Source: UBA1151 sp963579925 (GTDB lineage Bacteria; Chloroflexota; Dehalococcoidia; Lucifugimonadales; Lucifugimonadaceae). From it: DNA of 6,504 nucleotides. Within the stretch, counting starts at the first letter, position 1. The number at the start of each line of letters is the position of its first letter. Where the stretch lies: the NCBI GenBank assembly GCA_963579925.1, contig CAUZJA010000162.1, positions 1 through 6,504 on the forward strand. Direction: 5' to 3'. The translations under genes and the position numbers were made by a program. Positions 1 through 4,641 of the stretch are shown here, piece after piece. Below the pieces are notes generated by a model. The model was not told the origin of the DNA. It saw only the letters and a program-made list of their open reading frames with translations, and did no database searches.

Positions 1-1
1 T

Positions 2-256
2 GATGACGGTAGTACGGGGACATCAGATCATCCAGATGTGGATGAGGACGGATATTCTGCCTTAGTTGATTGTAATGACGACGATCCTTCGATCAATCCC
101 AAGGCAACAGAAGTATCCAATGGCGTAGATGACGATTGTGATGGAACCTTAACTAAAGGAGACATTCTGATCATCCGTGATGTCCCCGGAAAAGGTCTGT
201 CGCACGCCAAGGGGACAGTGAAGTTCTTTAACAACAGCAAAGGCTTTGGTTTCTAA
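2..256 (+). CDS. 3' end of a MopE-type metal-binding repeat protein ending in a truncated cold-shock domain
   Basis: The frame is open from the left edge to TAA at 254-256, giving 84 residues with no start in view, so the gene is cut by the window. Residues 14-48 form the Asp-rich motif of the MopE/PF11617 type: DEDGY at 14-18, DCNDDDP at 23-29, then GVDDDCDG at 41-48. Cys24 and Cys46 are the conserved pair. Such motifs occur as repeats in secreted or surface proteins and probably bind calcium or another metal. Residues 70-84 (KGTVKFFNNSKGFGF) instead match the start of a CspA-type cold-shock domain, up to the RNP1 motif, where the stop falls. The remaining ~50 cold-shock residues are not found downstream in any frame. 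A secreted metal-binding protein fused to a piece of a cytoplasmic RNA-binding protein makes no functional sense, so I infer a recombination or deletion joint, or an assembly chimera. The metal-binding motif and cold-shock similarity are clear; whether the gene is functional is not. Confidence 0.6.
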   Translation, partial: DDGSTGTSDHPDVDEDGYSALVDCNDDDPSINPKATEVSNGVDDDCDGTLTKGDILIIRDVPGKGLSHAKGTVKFFNNSKGFGF

Positions 257-295
257 GCGCACCAGTACGAACAATCACTTGGTGCACTGACTATC

Positions 296-327
296 GAGAC
301 CTCGGGAGACCGGGGTCTCTTTGTTGT
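296..327 (+). terminator. Rho-independent terminator
   Basis: GAGACCTCGG (296-305) pairs with CCGGGGTCTC (310-319). All ten positions pair in plus-strand RNA, one as a U-G wobble, closing on the GNRA-type tetraloop GAGA. TTTGTTGT follows at 320-327. The wobble forms only in plus-strand RNA, which supports this orientation. It lies 39 bases after the stop of the hybrid metal-binding/cold-shock frame and probably ended the original cold-shock transcript. A weaker hairpin, GCACCA (259-264) with TGGTGC (280-285), sits between stop and terminator. Confidence 0.85.
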
Positions 328-404
328 CCATCTGGTCCGCCATCCCCTCATCTACAGTCTCACGCATCTCCGCGTACGAGCCATTAATAACCGGTGCCGA
401 TCCC

Positions 405-448
405 GTGGCCTCTGAGCCGCACCTTGGCGGCGCGGCTCAACTAGCCAC
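405..448. other. Strong imperfect hairpin upstream of the DUF4031 gene
   Basis: The inner stem is a perfect 8-bp pairing, TGAGCCGC (413-420) with GCGGCTCA (432-439), around an 11-base loop. An outer stem GTGGC (405-409) with GCCAC (444-448) is separated from it by a small internal loop. No T-run follows on either strand, so it does not look like an ordinary terminator. It ends 29 bases before the DUF4031 start codon and could be a 5' leader structure, an operator, or a remnant of a repeat element. Function is unknown. Confidence 0.5.
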
Positions 449-477
449 CCAAAACAGGGAAGCTGTATATTTCCCGG

Positions 478-735
478 ATGGTTTACGTTGATGAGATCCG
501 GAAATGCCGCCCGTTTGGCCCGCAAGGCTGGACTAAGAGCTGCCACCTGTTCGCCGATACCGAGGACGAACTGCACGACTTTGCTGCCTCAATGGGCATG
601 CGACGGGAGTGGTTCCAGGATCACGAACGATTCGAACGTCGCCACTATGATCTGCCGGAGTACCGGCGCGAAGTTGCGCTAGAACTGGGCGCCGAAGAAA
701 TTCGCGCTAGAGATTGGCTGACGCGAGAGCGATAG
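478..735 (+). CDS. DUF4031 domain protein
   Basis: This 85-residue protein matches the DUF4031 (PF13223) family in length and motifs: MVYVD at the N-terminus, CHLFADT at 22-28, ELH at 31-33, WFQD at 45-48, HYDL at 56-59, and an Ala/Leu/Gly-rich segment at 67-72 (ALELGA). The biochemical role of the family is not known to me. It is short, cytoplasmic (no signal or membrane segment) and occurs as a lone gene in many bacteria. The charged and aromatic conserved residues (D5, H23, D48, H56, D58) could form a small-molecule or metal site, which is inference. The ATG at 478 fits the family's usual N-terminus. No strong Shine-Dalgarno is seen; a short inverted repeat GGGAA (457-461)/TTCCC (471-475) occupies the place where one would be expected. 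No co-directional gene follows closely, so it appears monocistronic. Confidence 0.85.
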   Translation: MVYVDEIRKCRPFGPQGWTKSCHLFADTEDELHDFAASMGMRREWFQDHERFERRHYDLPEYRREVALELGAEEIRARDWLTRER

Positions 736-769
736 ACCTCCCTCAAAAGGTCAACTCCCTGCGTTCCGC

Positions 770-916
770 TTATTTACCCCGGGGGCACAAGAACCGAGCC
801 GAAGCGCTCCACCATCCGTACGGCGGAAGCATACTTGCGGCAAGAAGTGCCGATAGTACAACGGCCATGATCATGACTGTCTTGAGTAGCTGATTTGTAT
901 CTATGGCAAGCTGCAT
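770..916 (-). CDS. Possible small single-pass membrane protein (48 aa)
   Basis: An ATG at 914-916 opens a 48-codon frame ending in TAA at 770-772. A GGAAG Shine-Dalgarno-like sequence lies about 5 bases upstream of the ATG. The peptide has a polar start (MQLAIDTNQLLK), a hydrophobic helix at about residues 14-30 (VMIMAVVLSALLAASML), then PPYGWW and a short basic tail. A ribosome site, a plausible membrane helix and a basic end are what a real small membrane protein would show, but I do not recognise a family. A chance ORF remains possible, because this intergenic region is long enough for one. The segment 866-875 within it is a perfect 10-bp palindrome (CATGATCATG). Confidence 0.3.
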   Translation of the reverse strand: MQLAIDTNQLLKTVMIMAVVLSALLAASMLPPYGWWSASARFLCPRGK

Positions 917-965
917 ATTCTTCCACTTCAACTACAGATTGCCTCATCACACACACCGCAACATC

Positions 966-1022
966 GCGGCTTCCTGTGAATGAAGCAACGAGCGCGGTAA
1001 CGGCGCAATAACAGGAACCTGC
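966..1022 (+). other. Long imperfect hairpin, possible structured RNA
   Basis: TTCCTGT (971-977) pairs perfectly with ACAGGAA (1011-1017). Beyond one mismatch, GCGG (966-969) pairs with CTGC (1019-1022), including one G-U wobble in plus-strand RNA. An inner GCGC (992-995)/GCGC (1003-1006) pairing closes a 7-base loop GGTAACG. The wobble favours a plus-strand transcript, but the pairing mostly holds on the minus strand as well, where it would lie about 50 bases upstream of the possible small ORF. No T-run follows. Function is unknown. Confidence 0.35.
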
Positions 1023-1066
1023 TATTCACCGATGTGTGGGTGGCTCCACCTGCCCCGAAGAGAGAG

Positions 1067-1082
1067 AGAGCGGCAACGCTCT
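1067..1082 (-). terminator. Weak terminator-like hairpin at the end of the VOC gene
   Basis: AGAGC and GCTCT pair across a 6-base loop, overlapping the VOC stop codon. On the minus strand a CTCTCTCTTC pyrimidine tract follows, rather than a true U-run. It may contribute to 3'-end formation, but the stem is only 5 bp. Confidence 0.25.
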
Positions 1083-1521
1083 AGTGCCCCGGCTGAATGA
1101 ACTCCAACCAGTTACCTTCTGGATCCTGTGCGTAGACGATTCCATGCTCCAAACCGTCGTCATCAACGCTATAAATGGGATCAGTCACAAACTTGATGCC
1201 CTTTGCCGTCAGTTCGGCTTGCGTAGCCCGCATGTCATCAGTGTTGAAGCAGATATGAATCGCTCCATGCTGCATCATACCCAGATACCCCTCAGGAGAT
1301 TCTGGCTCGTGATACTTGACCAGCTCTATGCGGTGGCCCGCTTCCATGTCAACGAACACCAACGTCCTGCGTGACCCGGCAATACCCGTGTGGTTGCCTT
1401 CCGGCGGCGCGTTAGACTCAATTCGATTCAGCTCGCTTAGTCCCAGCAGGCCGCAGTAGAAATCGACCATGGTATCCATGTCTTGAACCACTATCCCGGT
1501 GTGATTGAAACCAGTAACCAC
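1081..1521 (-). CDS. VOC superfamily (glyoxalase/dioxygenase fold) protein
   Basis: The 146-residue product shows the two beta-alpha-beta-beta-beta halves of a glyoxalase/bleomycin-resistance/dioxygenase protein. The first half begins FNHTGIVVQDMDTMVDFY at residues 5-22; the second contains GAIHICF at 86-92 and ends NWLEFIQP at 137-144. The candidate metal ligands are all present: His7, Glu66 (in HRIELVKY), His89 and Glu140, the His/Glu/His/Glu pattern of glyoxalase I-like enzymes. The substrate cannot be read from sequence; methylmalonyl-CoA epimerase-like, lactoylglutathione lyase-like and ring-cleavage relatives share this pattern. The length fits a single-domain VOC enzyme. Translation probably starts at GTG 1519-1521, directly before the first strand, with a weak GGACGG eight bases upstream; an in-frame TGA lies farther upstream. 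The gene is single, diverging from SulP, so context does not reveal its pathway. Confidence 0.85.
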   Translation of the reverse strand: MVTGFNHTGIVVQDMDTMVDFYCGLLGLSELNRIESNAPPEGNHTGIAGSRRTLVFVDMEAGHRIELVKYHEPESPEGYLGMMQHGAIHICFNTDDMRATQAELTAKGIKFVTDPIYSVDDDGLEHGIVYAQDPEGNWLEFIQPGH

Positions 1522-1741
1522 TAGTGCCGTCCAGCTACATCATTGCCGTCAACCAGCTCATGTTTCCCTGATTCGTTGGCGGAAGGATACCTAGAATGAG
1601 AGCACTCTGTGAATAGATTCTGTGCGGAGCCATTCGCGAGCCGCCGGGTCTGAGGCAGCTAGATTGCCCACGCAAAATTGGTGATAACGCTCTGCCTATT
1701 CGCCAAAACCTGTTGGTCGGCATGGAACCCTTTCTGAACGT

Positions 1742-1794
1742 ATGGGTGTATAAATATGGGGTTGTAATTTTTTCCACCCATCGTCGGAGTCCCG
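1742..1794 (+). promoter_or_regulatory. Putative promoter/leader of the SulP gene with an inverted repeat
   Basis: TATAAAT at 1749-1755, with TG immediately before it, resembles an extended -10 box; no good -35 is evident at the proper distance. ATGGGTG (1742-1748) and CACCCAT (1775-1781) form a perfect 7-bp inverted repeat 26 bases apart that brackets the -10 box and a T6 run (1768-1773). This is a possible operator. GGAG at 1786-1789 lies five bases before the ATG at 1795 and is a good Shine-Dalgarno. Confidence 0.4.
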
Positions 1795-3339
1795 ATGCAA
1801 GAGATCTCACGACCAGCCCGGATTCGTGTTGAATTCCTAGCCGGTCTCACCGTCTCGTTGGCACTAGTGCCTGAGGCTGTAGCCTTCGCCTTCGTCGCGG
1901 GTGTTGAACCCCTCGTCGGCCTGTACGCCGCATTCATCGTTGGATTTGTGACGTCACTCACCGGCGGCCGACCGGGCATGATTTCTGGCGCTACCGGCGC
2001 TCTTGCCGTTGTGATGGTCGCGCTGGTGAAGGATCATGGTATTGAGTTCCTGTTCATAACCGTAATCCTGATGGGAATCATTCAGATTGCCGTGGGGGCG
2101 CTCAAGCAAGGCCGACTGATCAGCATGGTGCCCTATCCCGTAATGCTTGGATTCGTAAACGGGCTTGCCATCGTCATCTTCCTGGCGCAGCTTGAGAGCT
2201 TCAAAGTGGAAGGTGCTGACGGCCACGAATCCTGGCTTCCGGGCAATGAACTGGCAATCATGCTCGGCCTGATCGCCCTGACAATGGCAGTGATCTACCT
2301 GTTGCCTCGCCTCACCAAGCGCTTCCCCGCAGCGCTGGCTGGCATCCTGGTTGTATCGGGCCTGGTGATCTTTGGAGACATCGACACCACAACCGTTGGC
2401 GATCTTTCCAGCATCTCAGGTGGCCTCCCAGCATTCGGCGTACCAGACGTTCCATTCACATTTGAGACCTTCCGCATCATTTTGCCCTTCGCCTTCATCC
2501 TTGCCGCGATCGGCCTGATCGAATCACTTCTCACGCTGTCACTTATCGACGGCATTACTGAGACGAAGAGCCAAAAGAACCGTGAGTGCATTGCTCAGGG
2601 CGCATCCAACGTCATAACGGGCTTCTTTGGCGGTATGGGCGGCTGCGCCATGATCGGCCAGAGCATGATCAACATCAGCTCTGGCGCACGCTGGCGATTG
2701 TCTGGGGTTGTTGCCTCATTGCTGCTGCTGGCTTACATCCTGTTTGCCTCATCATTAATTGAACGCATCCCAATCGCAGCCCTTGTTGGCGTGATGTTCA
2801 TCGTCGTAATCGGAACCTTCTCCTGGTCCAGCCTGCGAATCATCCGAAAAGTGCCCGTCTCCGATGCGCTTGTCATGGTGCTGGTATCCGCTGTTACTGT
2901 CGCTACAGACCTTGCAATCGCCGTTGTGGTGGGCGTAATTGTTTCTGCTCTCGTATTCGCATGGAACACGGCGCTATCTATCTACGTAGAGGCAAGCGCC
3001 GATAGTACTGACGATCGACGCGTGTACACGCTCCACGGACAGCTATTCTTTGCATCTGTAACCGCATTCCGAGACCTGTTCAACCCAGTGAACGACCCAC
3101 CTGTAGTGGTGATCGACTTCATTCACTCGCGTGTATGGGATCACTCCGGGATTGAGGCAATCGTAGATCTGGCGAGGCGCTACGAGCGCGCTGGAAGAGA
3201 ATTGCACCTGTTGCACTTGCCCCCAAGCAGCTTGCAGATGCTGGGCAAGGCAAACGTCATCATCGACGCCGATCCTGAAGCGAACCCCAGTTATAAGGTC
3301 ACAGCTTCAGGCCTTGGTGGCTCCGGCGAAGGCCACTAG
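1795..3339 (+). CDS. SulP family inorganic anion permease with STAS domain
   Basis: This 514-residue inner-membrane protein belongs to the SulP (SLC26) family, which moves sulfate, bicarbonate or other anions. It begins with the typical RVEFLAGLTVSLALVPEAVAF-type first segment (11-31), followed by VGLYAAF (41-47), the GMISGATGALAVV motif (61-73) and PYPVMLGFVNGLAI (113-126). The conserved GLIESLLTLS with Glu243 and the FFGGMGGCAMIGQS signature (277-290) come next. About 10-12 hydrophobic segments run to about residue 397. A cytoplasmic STAS domain fills about 407-505, with D449-H-S451-G at the position where related anti-anti-sigma domains carry their phosphorylated serine. The length is near normal for the family, so the gene looks intact. 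The substrate is undetermined: no sulfate-assimilation or carbonic anhydrase gene is in view. The ATG at 1795 has a GGAG ribosome site five bases upstream. The gene stands alone and converges on vapC with only 14 bases between stops and no obvious terminator. Confidence 0.92.
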   Translation: MQEISRPARIRVEFLAGLTVSLALVPEAVAFAFVAGVEPLVGLYAAFIVGFVTSLTGGRPGMISGATGALAVVMVALVKDHGIEFLFITVILMGIIQIAVGALKQGRLISMVPYPVMLGFVNGLAIVIFLAQLESFKVEGADGHESWLPGNELAIMLGLIALTMAVIYLLPRLTKRFPAALAGILVVSGLVIFGDIDTTTVGDLSSISGGLPAFGVPDVPFTFETFRIILPFAFILAAIGLIESLLTLSLIDGITETKSQKNRECIAQGASNVITGFFGGMGGCAMIGQSMINISSGARWRLSGVVASLLLLAYILFASSLIERIPIAALVGVMFIVVIGTFSWSSLRIIRKVPVSDALVMVLVSAVTVATDLAIAVVVGVIVSALVFAWNTALSIYVEASADSTDDRRVYTLHGQLFFASVTAFRDLFNPVNDPPVVVIDFIHSRVWDHSGIEAIVDLARRYERAGRELHLLHLPPSSLQMLGKANVIIDADPEANPSYKVTASGLGGSGEGH

Positions 3340-3353
3340 CCGCCCCGCTTCGG

Positions 3354-3776
3354 TCATTTCAGGACAGGCAAAAGCTCCAGTGCATCTACGTGTCGCGGTC
3401 GCAGCATTCCAAAGTGGCGATGATCCAGGGTGACCAGCTTGGGTTCGTCCAGCCGCTCAACTATCGCCAGTACCGCTGCATCCACAAACCCTATGTCTGA
3501 GTCAGCGTAGCGATCAATGAGACTCTTCACGCGCCCATAATCCTGTGGCTGAAGATCCTCTAGGCGATATGCACCGTCGACGATGTCATCCAAAAACGCG
3601 GTCATGATGCCGGGATGTAAGTGTGAATTGACGAAGTAGTCCACTTCCACCAGCACAGGTGTGGGGATTATGAGGGGCTCACGAGCGAACTCGATTAGCT
3701 CCCGGCTGACCGCGTGATCCTGATCGCTCCTATCAAGTGATGCATAGAGAGGCCCGGTGTCCAGGATCAGCGCCAA
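3354..3776 (-). CDS. PIN-domain ribonuclease toxin (VapC-like)
   Basis: The 140-residue protein is a PIN-domain nuclease. The acidic metal-binding residues are in place: Asp6 in LILDTGPL, Glu44 in PVLVEVDYF, Asp94 and Asp99 in ADSDIGFVDAAVLA, and Asp118 in LVTLDHRHF. In the VapC family these bind Mg2+ or Mn2+ and cut RNA, often a specific tRNA. The length fits the family. The only reasonable start is TTG at 3774-3776, overlapping the antitoxin stop by 10 bases; an in-frame TGA lies a few codons upstream and no ATG or GTG is available. A rare start inside an overlap suggests that toxin translation depends on antitoxin translation and is kept lower. No strong Shine-Dalgarno is visible. All key acidic residues are intact, so the toxin is probably active. 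The target RNA is unknown. Confidence 0.9.
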   Translation of the reverse strand: MALILDTGPLYASLDRSDQDHAVSRELIEFAREPLIIPTPVLVEVDYFVNSHLHPGIMTAFLDDIVDGAYRLEDLQPQDYGRVKSLIDRYADSDIGFVDAAVLAIVERLDEPKLVTLDHRHFGMLRPRHVDALELLPVLK

Positions 3777-3991
3777 GAGCGTGGCTCTGGACGTTCATCA
3801 CCAGACGTGCGAGCAACATCTTTTTTGCCGGATGAGCCGATGCCCAGACTTCGCGGGCGGACCTGGTACTGGTAGGCGTTAACAGCCAGGGCTTCCCGGA
3901 TTACGGAAGCCATGGAAATGCCCTTGTCCGCAGCAACCTTCTTTAGCTGGTCGTGCATTTCATATGTAATAGAGAATGTGATGCGTTCCAT
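3767..3991 (-). CDS. Ribbon-helix-helix antitoxin (VapB/CopG-like)
   Basis: This 74-residue protein starts MERITFSITYEMHDQLKKVA, a beta strand and first helix. GISMASVIREAL (24-35) is the turn and second helix typical of ribbon-helix-helix repressors of the CopG/Arc type. Such proteins dimerise, bind operator DNA through the N-terminal strand and neutralise the toxin through the C-terminal tail. Residues ~45-74 are polar and rich in Arg, Gly and Ser, probably disordered until bound to toxin. The ATG at 3989-3991 is directly abutted by a 16-bp near-palindrome, fitting self-repression. The gene overlaps vapC by 10 bases. No clear Shine-Dalgarno is seen; the operator occupies that site. It lies 33 bases downstream of crcB on the same strand but probably has its own control. 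Confidence 0.85.
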   Translation of the reverse strand: MERITFSITYEMHDQLKKVAADKGISMASVIREALAVNAYQYQVRPRSLGIGSSGKKDVARTSGDERPEPRSWR

Positions 3992-4006
3992 GACATCATG
4001 ATATCA
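3991..4006. promoter_or_regulatory. 16-bp near-palindrome, likely antitoxin operator
   Basis: TGACATCATGATATCA is self-complementary except for one base pair (3994 against 4003), with the perfect 8-bp core ATCATGAT. It touches the antitoxin ATG. Ribbon-helix-helix antitoxins commonly bind short palindromes at their own promoters, so a role in autoregulation is inferred from position and symmetry. Confidence 0.55.
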
Positions 4007-4024
4007 CGCCCCACATCACTATCA

Positions 4025-4405
4025 CTAATTACCAATCTTTGCCAGCCCAAATCCGGCAGCAACCATTCCTATTCCAAGGGCGTTGTTGAGCACCACGTTG
4101 CCAACGGCGAATAGCCAATCACCGGAGCGCGCGAGTTGTGTTGTATCGAATGCAAAAGTGGAGAACGTGGTGAATGCGCCAGCGAACCCAACCAGAATGA
4201 TCACGCGGACATCTGGCGAGAGATATCCCCTGTCCTCAATCAATGAATAGACCAGCCCAAAGATCAGACAGCCGATGGCGTTGGTCGCCAGGATGCCCCA
4301 TGGGAACGGACCGTCAGTCCCACGCCCAATCAGCGTTGAGAGTCCGTATCGGCTTATGGCGCCTAGTCCACCCGCCGCGAATACAAGCAGTACACGCTCA
4401 ATCAT
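4025..4405 (-). CDS. crcB: CrcB/Fluc-type fluoride channel
   Basis: The 126-residue protein has four hydrophobic segments at about residues 3-24, 35-56, 66-88 and 97-122, the usual Fluc size and layout. Family motifs are clear: AGGLGAISRYGLS (11-23), FPWGILATNAIGCLIFG (34-50) with conserved Asn42, and the highly conserved GFAGAFTTFSTFAFD (73-87) including the TTFSTF stretch at 79-84. Fluc channels are inner-membrane dual-topology dimers that export fluoride. A single copy fits the homodimeric type, although a second paralogue could lie elsewhere. The start ATG overlaps the RAM gene stop in an ATGA arrangement, so translation is probably coupled. No fluoride riboswitch can sit directly before it, because the upstream sequence is coding. 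Confidence 0.93.
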   Translation of the reverse strand: MIERVLLVFAAGGLGAISRYGLSTLIGRGTDGPFPWGILATNAIGCLIFGLVYSLIEDRGYLSPDVRVIILVGFAGAFTTFSTFAFDTTQLARSGDWLFAVGNVVLNNALGIGMVAAGFGLAKIGN

Positions 4406-4641
4406 GCAGAAGGAGCCACCGCACAGCTCAGCGTCCTAACGATTCCCCCAACCTGATGAATCTGGCCTTGCACTAGCGGTCCTAAATCGTCCATTGACTC
4501 CAGCTCAACAAGACATATGACGTCATAAGGTCCAGTCACGCGATCTGCACTCACTACCGCCGAAATTCGATTCAGCCCGGAGACCACTCCGTTGACTTTG
4601 CCCGCCTCAACCTCAATCAGCACGTACGCCTCAGATGCCAC
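4402..4641 (-). CDS. Stand-alone RAM (Lrp/AsnC ligand-binding) domain protein
   Basis: The 79-residue product is a ligand-binding RAM domain of the Lrp/AsnC type (AsnC_trans_reg, PF01037) without the usual N-terminal helix-turn-helix. AYVLIEVEAGKVNGVVSGL forms the first strand and helix; VTGPYDVICLVELESMDDL (35-53) is the characteristic second half; the end reads IVRTLSCAVAP. Stand-alone RAM domains assemble into oligomers that bind amino acids at the subunit interface; without a DNA-binding domain this one would act by binding a partner or a metabolite. The GTG start at 4639-4641 overlaps the stop of the upstream MetE-like gene by 11 bases and is preceded by GGGGAGA about 8 bases upstream. 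The stop overlaps the crcB ATG. Coupling to a methyltransferase suggests amino-acid sensing, which is inference. Confidence 0.85.
   Translation of the reverse strand: MASEAYVLIEVEAGKVNGVVSGLNRISAVVSADRVTGPYDVICLVELESMDDLGPLVQGQIHQVGGIVRTLSCAVAPSA

Larger units (their letters stand above)
736..1080. other. Intergenic stretch without a confident gene
   Basis: About 345 bases separate the DUF4031 stop from the VOC stop. No protein of a recognised family and no tRNA-like fold was found on either strand. Contents: a possible small minus-strand ORF (770-916), a long imperfect hairpin (966-1022), a short hairpin GGTG/CACC (1039-1050) and an (AG)n tract at 1061-1070. The longer open frame at 774-956 on the minus strand gives a Cys/His/Ser-rich, low-plausibility peptide and is not annotated. 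Confidence 0.6.

Noticed and set aside
774..956. Minus-strand ORF of 60 codons
   Set aside because: Implausible Cys/His-rich composition and no ribosome site; the alternative frame at 770-916 is somewhat more gene-like.
1061..1070. (AG)n tract as a microsatellite or phase-variation element
   Set aside because: Only five units, lying just beyond the VOC stop and not in a coding frame or promoter where slippage would switch a gene.
1036..1374. Plus-strand ORF of 112 codons
   Set aside because: It lies opposite the VOC gene, whose motifs and metal ligands are clear; the plus-strand product has no recognisable domain.
1519..1872. Repeated ACTAGTGCC at about 1520 and 1863 as a possible attachment-site repeat
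   Set aside because: Only nine bases; one copy spans a start codon and the other lies inside SulP, with no integrase or element between them.
1659..1979. Minus-strand ORF of 106 codons across the SulP start
   Set aside because: It overlaps the well-supported SulP N-terminus and promoter region and gives a Thr/Arg/Ala-rich product typical of an antisense shadow.
4406..4640. Fluoride riboswitch before crcB
   Set aside because: The crcB start overlaps the upstream coding frame, leaving no leader, and no fluoride riboswitch pattern was seen there.
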